The translations under genes and the position numbers were made by a program. DNA of 64,000 nt from Caryophanales bacterium (lineage in GTDB: Bacteria; Bacillota; Bacilli; JARBTR01): the NCBI GenBank assembly GCA_029240105.1, contig JARBTR010000009.1:1-64000 (forward strand), in the 5' to 3' direction. Positions within the stretch are counted from its first letter, which is position 1. Each line of letters starts with the position of its first letter. The notes beneath the pieces were generated by a model. That model was not told the DNA's origin. It saw only the letters and a list, made by a program, of their open reading frames with translations, and did no database searches. Shown here in pieces: positions 33,933 through 43,040 of this stretch.

Positions 33933-35915
33933 CTAATCGCTCCATAATTTCTTTGATAATTGTTTAGATTTCGGTATATCAAGCTTATAAACGATAAGAT
34001 TTTCATCCTCGAAAAAGACATCGACACTATTACCTACTTGTTTATACGTTTTAATCCAATTTTCTAACTGTCGATATTCTTTTTCACGTTTCTTATATTT
34101 TGGCTCTAAAATTGAGTAAATACTATTTGTTTTGTCTACCTTAAAAATCTTTTTTTCCTTAAAAATAAAAATACTAGGAGGAAGATTACGATCAACTTTT
34201 CGACTCGCCTTTCTTGTTAAAGGTAAACCTGTAGCTTCATATGTTTTAAGAAAATCACCAAGATGCATATGATAACCCGAGCCAAGTGAGACTGAATAAC
34301 CTTCATCCTGAGATACCGCTAGCCATGTTTTGGGGCGGTTTGTTTCAGTGATATGAAAATATTGCTCTATATTTTCATTATGCTCTAATTTATACGGTAT
34401 AACTGGCTTAGGATTAAAAGTAATCATCGTAATTATTAATGCTATATTGGTCATTAAAAAAATGATTGTTCTAAACTGCTCTTTCATCACCTTTAAGTGA
34501 CTTGAAATCATTATGCCAATGCAAAATGGTAACACCATTACCCACAATTCAATTGATCGTGATGTAATTAAGGTGCTTTGTGTTATTGCACCACCCGCAT
34601 AATATAAAGCAAATAAGGTGACTCCAGTTAATAGTGTAAATAAATTAATAAAACGTTCTTCCCTAGAAATCCTTTTTTTAAAAATTCCTAGGAATAGAAT
34701 GAACAGTACACCCAACATTATATAATCTATTGCATTGAGCTTTTGGAAAGTTATTAAAACCTTATTCATTGAAACAAGGTATTCAGCAGATGACTCATGA
34801 AATTCTTTGCCAAGTAGATTACCAATACCAATTGGGAGTAATGCAATTCCAACTGTAACTAAAGCCCCACTACACACATAAAGAATAGGCTTCCATTTTT
34901 TTTGTAGGGTTATCATTGAACTAAAACACATAATTCCGATAAGCAAACCTATAAGAGCAAAAGCTAAAGTATGAACTAAGCCAACGATTGCTGTACAAAT
35001 TAATCCAACGATTAAGTCCTCTTTTTCCCTGTTAACAAAATATTTATATAAGAAATAGACCGCCGGAAAAATAAAGACAAATCCAAATTCCTGTGAGTTT
35101 GTTGCTGCCTGTCTTTCTAAAGAGAAAAACGGGTATAGTGCTGGTAGAATCCCAGCAACAAAAACAGCAACCAATGCTCCAATTCCATTTTTCGTGATTT
35201 TTCGAACGACGGTATAATAACCCATTACGATAAGCATTGCATTTAATGGACCGGTATATCGAAGAATAAATAATGGATCCACTGCGGAAAACTTTAATAA
35301 AGAAGCTAAATATAGATGAAACCCCTGTGGGTAAATCCCATCATGAAAAAGCTGACGTGCATCTATATATTTCATCCAGGCTAACGTTACATAACTATCA
35401 GCCATTGGTGGGGCTGCATTTGCAAATGCATCATAAAATCTTATATACATAGAAGTAGCCAAAATAATAATTAATGCTGACCCTTCTAGTAGTAAACTCC
35501 TATTAAGTCTCCGAAATAGATTCTTTTTAACATAGGTAATGTTTTTATTTATTTGTGCCTTTACAACATTTTTGTCGGTTCCAAAAATTCCATCTAATCC
35601 ATCAAATATTTTTTTCAATAAAAAGTTTTTAAAAGATGATTTTTGTCTTGACTTTTCTTGCTTTAAGTAACGATAAGCAAGGATCACCAAAAATAATAGA
35701 AAGATTGAAATAACCTCAAATAATTTTGTGATTACCAAAATGTAACCAGAAACAATTAATAAAAAGGTTGTTTTCGCATAGCCCGAAAACAGTACTTCTG
35801 ACTTGTCTTCATAGTTTGATTTAAAAAGCCAAATTGGTAGGACTACAAATAAGAATGAAAATGCAAAAATATAATGTAAAACCGGTAATACATGAAAAAT
35901 AAACGATGGATACAT
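33933..35915 (-). CDS. Polytopic GT-C-like membrane protein (paralogue 2)
   Basis: A 660-residue membrane protein paralogous to the gene that follows it. An N-terminal helix group, a cytoplasmic loop (about 80-140) and the motif PPMADSYVTLAWMKYIDA, then GIYPQGFHLYLASLL, correspond to the GT-C-like acidic motif region of its paralogue. About 12 helices follow, then a soluble C-terminal domain with LDIPKSKQ at the end. The lipid-linked sugar donor is presumably made by the GT2 enzyme of the operon. I cannot tell polymerase from side-chain transferase. It lies 18 bp after the PelG-like gene. Confidence 0.65.
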   Translation of the reverse strand: MYPSFIFHVLPVLHYIFAFSFLFVVLPIWLFKSNYEDKSEVLFSGYAKTTFLLIVSGYILVITKLFEVISIFLLFLVILAYRYLKQEKSRQKSSFKNFLLKKIFDGLDGIFGTDKNVVKAQINKNITYVKKNLFRRLNRSLLLEGSALIIILATSMYIRFYDAFANAAPPMADSYVTLAWMKYIDARQLFHDGIYPQGFHLYLASLLKFSAVDPLFILRYTGPLNAMLIVMGYYTVVRKITKNGIGALVAVFVAGILPALYPFFSLERQAATNSQEFGFVFIFPAVYFLYKYFVNREKEDLIVGLICTAIVGLVHTLAFALIGLLIGIMCFSSMITLQKKWKPILYVCSGALVTVGIALLPIGIGNLLGKEFHESSAEYLVSMNKVLITFQKLNAIDYIMLGVLFILFLGIFKKRISREERFINLFTLLTGVTLFALYYAGGAITQSTLITSRSIELWVMVLPFCIGIMISSHLKVMKEQFRTIIFLMTNIALIITMITFNPKPVIPYKLEHNENIEQYFHITETNRPKTWLAVSQDEGYSVSLGSGYHMHLGDFLKTYEATGLPLTRKASRKVDRNLPPSIFIFKEKKIFKVDKTNSIYSILEPKYKKREKEYRQLENWIKTYKQVGNSVDVFFEDENLIVYKLDIPKSKQLSKKLWSD

Positions 35916-35933
35916 TTGTGATAATCACCCCTT

Positions 35934-37544
35934 TTATGAAGCGGCGTAGAGATAATAATCTAGATTATTAAACACTTTAATAATTGCTTTTGTAGTTAGA
36001 AACACAAAAACTAAGGATCCAATAAACAGGCCAAAAACCGCGTATTCATAATCAAACCATCGACTTAAGATAAAACCTAGAATCATATTTGTTAATAGTG
36101 ACGGAAGAATCGCTCTTACTACCATATTTGGCTGTGATAATGCAAATAGGATAACGCAATTCATTAAACAAAATGCCAGAATGGCATATGAAAAAATTCC
36201 CCAGAACAGTACAAAACGTGTGATATCACTCGCGAGTATATTTTCATGATTTATTCTTATTGAAATTTCGTTGTACCATAAAATAAACTGATAAATGGCA
36301 AAAGAACTGATACAAGTACTAATAAAAATAAATAGAGACATCCTTTTATACGATTTCATAAACTGTTTATATAATTTAGAACTTTCCACAGCCAAGTAAC
36401 TCTTTTGACTTGATTCAATATCAAGCATTAATTTTGACACAACAACCTCACTAACACCCATCGGAATAATAAGCGTTAGAAGAGCAAAGTCTAGTCCAAG
36501 CTCATATTGTCCTCGAAACCAGATTATATATGGCATAAATTCTTCATTTTTTGACCATGCGTTAACTCTGTCAATAAATAAAAAACTAAAGTATAAAAAC
36601 CCATATAAAAAATATGGCCAAACGGAATAAAGTGTAATCGAGAATCGTGGTAGCTTTAAAGCTATACTTCTCTCGCCTTTCTTCTCAGCTTTAATAAAGA
36701 AATATAAGACTAAAAAAATACTACTAATGGAAACGATTAGTAATGAAATCATTTGAGAAAAGATGATATCCATCCCTAATACTTTAAATAGTAGATATAC
36801 TAAAAGAATCCCAAAAATAATAAGGCCAGTAAACGTGATTTCCTTCTTTAAAATGTACATAACCGTTACTGAAAGCCAGATAGAGGTTAAGAAAAAGAAG
36901 AATAATACAATAAGGAAAATCATGTTAAAAGAAAACATATTAAATAGTAGATTAAAGATAATGATTAAAACAGAAATAATAAAACAGGTACTAAACCCAA
37001 TCAAAATAAATAAAAAGGTTGTTTTCCTTGCTAAATAATAATATCCCTGAATAATATAGAAAAAACCGCGTCTAGCAATCGCTTGCGTAAATCCCCCTAC
37101 AACGATAAAACTGAGAATAGTTCCAATTGCTATACTGGTTGCCTGTTCTATCGAAAGAAACTGATAGGACCAGAGTGAGAATTTTAAATTAAGCATAGCG
37201 GCTACTGATACGGCCATGGGAAATGCAAAGATTAAGCCTCGTAAAAAGCTTCGAATCATTTCAATTATCAAAGATGATCCTTTTAATCGCTCTGTTTTAG
37301 AAAAGGGATTATAACTAACCTTAGCCTGTATTGAATCCCACATTTTCTCTGATAATTCAAAGATATCCTCAACACCAAATTCTTTAGCAGCTCGAATATC
37401 GTTCCATCCCATTGATTCAAGTAATGCCGCTATTTCGTATTGATCTTGAGGCTGTAGTTGTTTCTCTAAAATCTCATTTAACAAAAAATTAAATTTCTCT
37501 GTTTCTTTGAAAGAAGAAAAAGATGACTGAAAGTGGTCTTTCAT
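35934..37544 (-). CDS. PelG-like exopolysaccharide transporter with N-terminal helical extension
   Basis: A 536-residue protein with about 12 membrane helices, which I align by eye with PelG. In particular, FLYGFLYFSFLFIDRVNAW and LLTLIIPMGVSEVVVSKL correspond to the Asp-containing helix and IPGM segment of PelG, and the C-terminal helices keep the same order. PelG is the putative inner-membrane exporter that works with PelF. Unlike PelG of about 456 residues, this protein has about 85 extra N-terminal residues with a small helical unit (AALLESMGWNDIRAAKEFG, then EDIFELSEKMWDSI), which looks like a UBA-type or docking module. Similarity is distant, so the call rests partly on the PelF neighbour. 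Confidence 0.65.
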   Translation of the reverse strand: MKDHFQSSFSSFKETEKFNFLLNEILEKQLQPQDQYEIAALLESMGWNDIRAAKEFGVEDIFELSEKMWDSIQAKVSYNPFSKTERLKGSSLIIEMIRSFLRGLIFAFPMAVSVAAMLNLKFSLWSYQFLSIEQATSIAIGTILSFIVVGGFTQAIARRGFFYIIQGYYYLARKTTFLFILIGFSTCFIISVLIIIFNLLFNMFSFNMIFLIVLFFFFLTSIWLSVTVMYILKKEITFTGLIIFGILLVYLLFKVLGMDIIFSQMISLLIVSISSIFLVLYFFIKAEKKGERSIALKLPRFSITLYSVWPYFLYGFLYFSFLFIDRVNAWSKNEEFMPYIIWFRGQYELGLDFALLTLIIPMGVSEVVVSKLMLDIESSQKSYLAVESSKLYKQFMKSYKRMSLFIFISTCISSFAIYQFILWYNEISIRINHENILASDITRFVLFWGIFSYAILAFCLMNCVILFALSQPNMVVRAILPSLLTNMILGFILSRWFDYEYAVFGLFIGSLVFVFLTTKAIIKVFNNLDYYLYAAS

Positions 37545-37545
37545 C

Positions 37546-38502
37546 CTAACCAGCTCCCATACCAGACAGTTTCATATTCACAATTAGTTCAGCTAACTTT
37601 CCGGCACGATTTGCTTTATCAACAACCTCTTTCGTTATTAAGCTGTACTTTGAAATGATTAAATTACCATTTTGGTCAAATAAATCATCCCCCGCCAATT
37701 TTCCAACAATGTACATAGATTTAATTGAATCAATTTGTTCAATTAAAACATGATCTTGTTTGGGAACTGGAGAATCTGTATCTAATTTATTAGATTCAAT
37801 AGGATCATCGGACTCAGCTGTTACTTGTGCTTCTTTCGATTCTAGTGCCTTAAAATCAAAATCCATTTCAGAATTACCAAAAATTTGCTTACTTTGTAAA
37901 GCATCAACCACACATTCTTCAAGGTTGCCCCAAAAGCTGTCCGTCTTACTAAATTTCGGATCCTTTTCTGTTGTTTCCATTGAACTATTATTATTGATTA
38001 CATCAAATTCTTCAGAATCGTTTGATACGCCTATATTACGATCCTCGATATGCTCAATAAGCTCTATTTCTTCTAATTTAGGATTTAATAAATTTTCTTG
38101 AGATTGTTCAACTAAACGACCCAGCTTTGTATATAAGCTATTTAATAATTTATCATGCGACTTCATTTCTTGATCAATATCTTCAAGTTGCTGCATAAGA
38201 GGACTTATTTGCTTTTCAAAGTTATTTTGAATAGTCGCAAGCTCTAATTCCTTTTGGTTATTTAGGTTATTTATAACATCTTCAATACGTTCTTTTCCTA
38301 GCTCCCAACAGTCGTTATCGTTTTGAATAACCTTATTTTTTTCGGTAAGTTCTCTTAGCTCAGCAAATAAATTCTCTTTTTCTTTAGAAAGTGAATCTAG
38401 TTCACGCTCCAATTGTGATTTCTCAACGGAAAAGTCAGATTCCATCTTTTTTATGAGCGTATTTATGGGTCTTTTGCTTAATCCAAAAAATTGATCTCTC
38501 AT
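37546..38502 (-). CDS. Coiled-coil protein with DivIVA-like start and small C-terminal domain
   Basis: A 318-residue cytoplasmic protein of unknown function. The start RDQFFGLSKRPINTLIKKM resembles the N-terminal motif of DivIVA-family proteins. Residues about 20-150 are a long coiled coil. An acidic, low-complexity linker follows (about 155-255), then a compact C-terminal domain (about 262-315: YIVGKLAGDDLFDQNGNLI, AGKLAELIVNM). That last unit looks like a small barrel domain sometimes seen next to HD-GYP or surface-signalling proteins. It overlaps its neighbour by 4 bp and lies between pelF and the pelG-like gene, suggesting a scaffold for the synthase complex. Confidence 0.55.
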   Translation of the reverse strand: MRDQFFGLSKRPINTLIKKMESDFSVEKSQLERELDSLSKEKENLFAELRELTEKNKVIQNDNDCWELGKERIEDVINNLNNQKELELATIQNNFEKQISPLMQQLEDIDQEMKSHDKLLNSLYTKLGRLVEQSQENLLNPKLEEIELIEHIEDRNIGVSNDSEEFDVINNNSSMETTEKDPKFSKTDSFWGNLEECVVDALQSKQIFGNSEMDFDFKALESKEAQVTAESDDPIESNKLDTDSPVPKQDHVLIEQIDSIKSMYIVGKLAGDDLFDQNGNLIISKYSLITKEVVDKANRAGKLAELIVNMKLSGMGAG

Positions 38503-38933
38503 TGTTCACTCAACCCCTTCGTTTCATATAAATATTGGGTTGGTATTGCTTTTAAATAGTGCAAGACATCATTAACTCGTTTTTTAGAGACTTCAAGTTG
38601 CTCTTGTTTCTCTATAAGTTGCTCTTTTTTATATTGCTCTACTTTTATTAATTCCTTTTTATGTTCCAGAATTTCAGCAGTATGTTGCATATAAACTTCT
38701 AGTAATTTTTTACTTAATTCAGCCTCAATCGGATTCTCAATCCTAACCTGATTTTCTGCTTTTACTTCATTTCTAAGTTGCTTAATAGCATCAACTTGTT
38801 TTTGTATTTCTCTTTTTAATAACCCTAGCTCATTTTGATGTTTTTCAGCTATAGATTGAATGGTTTGGTGTACATCTTCTGGCTTATAACCTACGAAAGC
38901 CCTCTTTTTATAAATCGATCTATTTAAGTCCAA
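38499..38933 (-). CDS. Small DivIVA-like coiled-coil protein
   Basis: A 144-residue, highly helical cytoplasmic protein. The N-terminus LNRSIYKKRAFVGYKPEDV resembles the DivIVA lipid-binding motif (a Phe/Gly/Tyr turn followed by a helix). The rest is coiled coil rich in Glu, Lys and Gln. I chose TTG at 38933 because ggaggtg lies 6 bases upstream; the frame is open to a TTG at 38948. It overlaps the end of pelF by 14 bp and the next coiled-coil gene by 4 bp. DivIVA relatives mark curved membrane at poles and septa, so it may position the synthase; this is inference. Confidence 0.55.
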   Translation of the reverse strand: MDLNRSIYKKRAFVGYKPEDVHQTIQSIAEKHQNELGLLKREIQKQVDAIKQLRNEVKAENQVRIENPIEAELSKKLLEVYMQHTAEILEHKKELIKVEQYKKEQLIEKQEQLEVSKKRVNDVLHYLKAIPTQYLYETKGLSEQ

Positions 38934-40710
38934 CCGTAACACCTCCAACCTTTATAGCTTTTTTATCAATGATCTCGTTAATTTGTAAAATGCTTTGTAA
39001 CTTTTCCATTTCTAATATTGCCTTACTTGTTTCATCTAAATAGTGATACGATTTTATAATTTCAGAAATGTAAACAATTGCTGATGGTGACTTTGGATCA
39101 ACATTAATAGCCAATCTAAATTGACCAATCGCTTCCTTATAAAATCCGTTTACGAATAAGGAATATGCTTTTTCACTATAAAACTTTTGAAAATTCACTT
39201 CGCTAACTACCTTAGCTGGGGTTTCAAAAGACTGTTGCTTTTGCTTAGAATGTGTCGCTAACTTTATATAACTCTTTAAATGGTGATCAAGTACTTTATC
39301 CAAAGTAAAATAGTTTAGCGCTCGTTCTCTACCATCTTCACCCATTGATTGTCTGAGACTCGAATCCGATAGTAATTGAAGAATTGCAGAAGCAAATGCA
39401 TCAGCATCTCTTGGTGTTACTAGGAACCCGGTGTCTCCAAGGGCTTCTCGAATGCCACCTACATCAGTTGCCACAACAGGCTTTCCAGTCATCATTGCCT
39501 CTACTACTGAGTATGGAAATGCCTCCGAAATACTTGAGAGAGCAATTACATCTCCCGAATGATAGGCAGAAACCATATTGGTTGTGTGCCCAGCAAAGAT
39601 AAAGGTATCTTCAAGCTCAAGTCTTTTCCGTAGTTCAAGACATTCTTCATAATAATCTTGAACTGAAACGGAACCATAAACGATAAATTTAACATTCGGT
39701 ATTTGCTTACGGACTATTGCAGCTGTATTAATTAATGAAATAATATCTTTAATAGGATCGATTCGAGCAACTGATACAACAGTTGGATGAAGACGTTCTA
39801 CATTCTTCGCCTCAACAAATATTTCCGTATCAACACCGTTATAAATAACTTCGATATTTTCTTGTGGTACTCCAAATCTTGTTTCCCATCTCGTGTTATA
39901 GTGGCAAACCGGTGATACTTGGTCTGCAAAATGAAAATTTAAAGAATTAATAGAATGAATAAATCTGATTAAAAAGGTATTTAAAAAAGTAGATAACTTT
40001 CTTTTTGAAAGTGATAAATATTGTTCCCGTAAATAGACACCATGTTCCGTTAAAAGAAATGGTGTTTTATGTTCTAATTTTGCAATAACACAAGGAATTC
40101 CACAGAACGCTGATGCAGAAGCATGACTTACATGAGCCTTAGGAACTTTTGTATTAATAATATTTAAGAATCGATAAACCCAGCCCAAACTCTGAATCAA
40201 GCAATAGATATCAGGTTGTGAAACCTTCAGCTCAGGTATTTTAATAGCTTCTAAGATTAATTCCTTGTACGTATTCCAGGCTATTTCTGATTTGAACGTC
40301 TCTTTATATTCATATTCTTGAAAGTACTTATAAAGCTGATGGATCGTATCGCCTAATTGCTCAGGGTTTTTATTTGGACTAATAATTTCATATATTAATT
40401 TTTTAAATAATGGTATAAAGATTGCTTGTATAACCTTTTTGGAAGTACGTTTTTTCTGCATATATGTTACTGAAAAAGGAGTTGATAAGTGTTCACTTGG
40501 TTCTTCAGTACCCCACAATGGAACCTTATGCAGACTTGTGGATTTAGGTAAATCAAACTTTTGAGTAATAAAAGGATCGGTCATGACACTGTATATAATA
40601 TAGTCGACTGAATCTAATTCCTTGACTAAAATATCGCACCAAGTACTAACCCCACCTTGATGAAATGGGTACGTACCTTCAGTTGTTAGCATAACTTTTA
40701 ACTTAGTCAT
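38920..40710 (-). CDS. pelF: PelF-type GT4 glycosyltransferase with C-terminal TPR-like extension
   Basis: A 596-residue cytoplasmic glycosyltransferase, first gene of the operon. The start LTTEGTYPFHQGGVSTWCD is the hallmark of the PelF family. Other features are LLTEHGVYLREQYL, VSPVCHYNTRWE, IYNGVDTEIF, SVARIDPIKDI and the GT4 donor site with SEAFPYSVVEAMMTGKPVV. In Pel systems PelF uses UDP-GalNAc. The last 90 residues look like TPR repeats (AYSLFVNGFYKEAIGQFRLA), beyond the usual PelF end; Gram-negative systems carry TPRs on PelE instead. The ribosome binding site is ggggtgggg. A DivIVA-like gene overlaps its end. Confidence 0.88.
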   Translation of the reverse strand: MTKLKVMLTTEGTYPFHQGGVSTWCDILVKELDSVDYIIYSVMTDPFITQKFDLPKSTSLHKVPLWGTEEPSEHLSTPFSVTYMQKKRTSKKVIQAIFIPLFKKLIYEIISPNKNPEQLGDTIHQLYKYFQEYEYKETFKSEIAWNTYKELILEAIKIPELKVSQPDIYCLIQSLGWVYRFLNIINTKVPKAHVSHASASAFCGIPCVIAKLEHKTPFLLTEHGVYLREQYLSLSKRKLSTFLNTFLIRFIHSINSLNFHFADQVSPVCHYNTRWETRFGVPQENIEVIYNGVDTEIFVEAKNVERLHPTVVSVARIDPIKDIISLINTAAIVRKQIPNVKFIVYGSVSVQDYYEECLELRKRLELEDTFIFAGHTTNMVSAYHSGDVIALSSISEAFPYSVVEAMMTGKPVVATDVGGIREALGDTGFLVTPRDADAFASAILQLLSDSSLRQSMGEDGRERALNYFTLDKVLDHHLKSYIKLATHSKQKQQSFETPAKVVSEVNFQKFYSEKAYSLFVNGFYKEAIGQFRLAINVDPKSPSAIVYISEIIKSYHYLDETSKAILEMEKLQSILQINEIIDKKAIKVGGVTVGLK

Positions 40711-41268
40711 TTCCCCACCCCTTCAAGATTAGTCAAAATTCCCTATTTCTATTAAAATTTTGTTAAAATTTGTCTACTACAAATAACTATTATACAATTT
40801 ATAATGATTATAATCTATTAAAATATACTAATATCTATATGGTAACTGCCAGTAAAACCCCAATTTTTACTAAGTTTCTGTTCTCAAATGGACTTTTTCA
40901 AAGTTATAAGTACTTTTTAAAAAAACTACCAGATAGGTTCTTCCAAGCTCTAATTGCATGTAGTAGATTTTATTTTTAGTTTCTTGGTAATAAAATAACT
41001 TAAGTTATATGGGAATCTAGAAAACAAAAGGTAATATCAGTGATATCTCTCGTGCCTAATGTGTAAGCAACTCAAGTTTCAATGGAACTAAAGCATCTTT
41101 CTAGTATAAATTGAGAAAGTGGTAAACCCTTATTGGGTTTACCTTAATTTTGTCTCATTATCTATAACCTTTAACAAAGACTTTTTGTAAAATTATAAAA
41201 AATTTTTTGTATGTTTTGAGACCTTTTGCGGTTTTGCTCAGTGTTAGTTATAGAGAGGAGAAATGTAA
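40711..41268. other. Divergent intergenic region upstream of the exopolysaccharide operon and the sigma factor
   Basis: About 560 bp that should hold the promoters of the minus-strand exopolysaccharide operon and the plus-strand ECF sigma gene. The left part is very AT-rich. The clearest element is an inverted repeat at 41121-41143. A 69-codon frame at 40770-40979 lacks a ribosome binding site and looks like chance. I could not place promoter boxes with confidence. Confidence 0.4.
41121..41143. promoter_or_regulatory. Inverted repeat, operator or weak terminator
   Basis: ggtaaaccc and gggtttacc form a perfect 9-bp inverted repeat with a 5-base spacer, followed on the plus strand by ttaattttgt. 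It lies 126 bp upstream of the sigma gene. It could be an operator, a leader hairpin or a terminator for a short transcript. Confidence 0.45.
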
Positions 41269-41760
41269 TTGGCCAATACTATTTTAAATACAGACTTGTC
41301 GATTGAGGAAGTTTTACAAACTTACGCCAACATGGTGTATCGCATCGCCTTCTCTCGAGCTGGAAACGCCGCCGATGCGGATGATATTTTACAAGAAGTT
41401 TTTATTAAATACATTAAAACTAAAACGATTTTCACTGATGAAGAACATCGAAAAGCCTGGCTGATAAAGGCGAGTGTGCATCAAAGTATTAGCTTGCTTA
41501 AATATGCCTGGTTCCGCAGGACGGTTCCTTTGGATGATAAAATTCACGCCGATTTAAAAGAAAAAAGTGATGTTTATTTGAATGTGCTGGAACTTCCAGT
41601 TAAATATCGAATAGTTGTGCATTTGTTCTATTTTGAGGACTTGTCCATTAGACAAATCGGTGAGTTGCTAGAGAAAAATGAATCAACGATCAAAACTCAA
41701 TTGCAGCGTTCAAGAGAACTTTTACGAGAAAAATTGAAAGGGGATGTAGATTTTGTTTAA
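41269..41760 (+). CDS. ECF-type RNA polymerase sigma factor
   Basis: A 163-residue sigma-70 family protein containing region 2 (ANMVYRIAFSRAGNAADADD, DILQEVFIKY) and region 4 (LPVKYRIVVHLFYFEDLSIR, QIGELLEKNESTIKTQLQRS). The short linker and length are typical of ECF sigma factors. It starts at TTG behind agaggag. It overlaps by 8 bp a gene for a membrane protein that is probably its anti-sigma factor. The signal is unknown. Confidence 0.9.
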   Translation: MANTILNTDLSIEEVLQTYANMVYRIAFSRAGNAADADDILQEVFIKYIKTKTIFTDEEHRKAWLIKASVHQSISLLKYAWFRRTVPLDDKIHADLKEKSDVYLNVLELPVKYRIVVHLFYFEDLSIRQIGELLEKNESTIKTQLQRSRELLREKLKGDVDFV

Positions 41761-42736
41761 AGAAAAGTATCGAGCTGACAATCAGCTTATTTCCCCATCT
41801 GAAGAAAAGCTAAAGGAGATTGCGGGAAAAATGAAAAATGTGAATACAGCAGATCTGATGAAGAGAAGGAAAATAGTTATTATTTTTGCATCAGTGGGAA
41901 TTGCTTTAATAAGCTTGTTATTAGTTCTGAATTGGAATAGTGAAAATTTTCGTGGGCTGCCCGGAAAAAATATGATGAATTCAGCCTCTAAAGTGAAGTC
42001 AATTCAAAGCGAGGACAAAAACACAAAGAAAAAGATCGAAGGCACATCGGTGAAATTTTCTGAACTAAAGTTGACTAAGTCAAATTCACTTCTGACCAAA
42101 GGAGAAGATAGCTCGAAAAATATGAGCCTCATAGGGTTTGACGAGGAGCTCATAGTTAAGAGTAGCGATGTTGTGGCAGAAGTGACCATTTTAAATAGTT
42201 ACACAAAAGAATATGACTATTTCATGAAGTTAACGAAATTTGAACCTGATGGAAAGTTGAATATGAAACAAAAGACTTATGTGGCGGAAGCTCGCATCGA
42301 TAAACTTTTCTATTCAAGTCGAACTCTTAAAGAAGGCGATGTCATTAAAATCGAGTTCATATCGGGTATTTTATGTGGTGATACATTCGAGTTGAAGCAA
42401 AATCGACGTTACATTTTACCATTAAACTATCGATCTAATCACTCAATGATCTCCGAATATGAAATGGATGATTATCTGAGCGGCGATATCACCCTTGATG
42501 GGGACTATGCTGTAAATTACCCATACGCACCACCAATTCAAGTAACAGCTGATGGGAACCATCTTTTTCACAGTCAGTGGTCCAGCTTAGTAAACGATGA
42601 AACTATCATGGTAATAATGGATGATGTGGAACAGTTTAACGAAATGATGATTTATTATGGCCCATTAATGAAGCTTCGTCAGGATGATGAATTCTTAAGG
42701 GATTTTCAGACCATGGTTGATAAATATAAAAAATAG
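41753..42736 (+). CDS. Probable anti-sigma membrane protein
   Basis: A 327-residue protein with a cytoplasmic N-terminus (1-42), a single membrane helix (about 43-60: KIVIIFASVGIALISLLLVL) and a large extracytoplasmic domain. Location and overlap with the ECF sigma gene suggest anti-sigma function. The N-terminus has no HxxxCxxC zinc motif, so it is not a classic ZAS anti-sigma. The external part (FDEELIVKSSDVVAEVTIL, GDVIKIEFISG) recalls small beta domains in Bacillus anti-sigma-like proteins. The sensed signal is unknown. Confidence 0.65.
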   Translation: MFKEKYRADNQLISPSEEKLKEIAGKMKNVNTADLMKRRKIVIIFASVGIALISLLLVLNWNSENFRGLPGKNMMNSASKVKSIQSEDKNTKKKIEGTSVKFSELKLTKSNSLLTKGEDSSKNMSLIGFDEELIVKSSDVVAEVTILNSYTKEYDYFMKLTKFEPDGKLNMKQKTYVAEARIDKLFYSSRTLKEGDVIKIEFISGILCGDTFELKQNRRYILPLNYRSNHSMISEYEMDDYLSGDITLDGDYAVNYPYAPPIQVTADGNHLFHSQWSSLVNDETIMVIMDDVEQFNEMMIYYGPLMKLRQDDEFLRDFQTMVDKYKK

Positions 42737-42948
42737 ACTTTGCTAAGGTGATGAGGTCGAGAAAAAGATGGTGCCGTTTTTTGGGGGATATACATGAAAA
42801 GAAATAACGTTTGTATAATGCTATTTCTTGTATTAAATGCTATGCTTTTTTTGCATGTTGTGATTCTTAAGGGAAAATCTTATAGATTTAGGGCAATACT
42901 ATTCAAATTTATACGAATTAGTTTACGATTTGTATTACGGAAAGACAA

Positions 42949-42998
42949 TAAAAAAGCAGTCCATTTTGGAGTGATATTTTACGTTTTGCACTCCAAAA
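42949..42998 (-). terminator. Terminator after the DUF3231 gene
   Basis: On the minus strand ttttggagtg pairs perfectly with cactccaaaa, and the strand continues tggactgcttttttattg with a T-run. It lies about 40 bp after the DUF3231 stop codon. Confidence 0.7.
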
Positions 42999-43040
42999 CT
43001 GAACTACTTACTTAAACATTTACTACTTAAAATTCTTTTA

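Noticed and set aside
40770-40979. 69-codon frame between pelF and the sigma gene
   Set aside because: No ribosome binding site, no family features, and it occupies a promoter region.
42794-43015. 73-codon plus-strand frame after the anti-sigma gene
   Set aside because: Runs through the terminator of the convergent DUF3231 gene, has a weak start and no known similarity.
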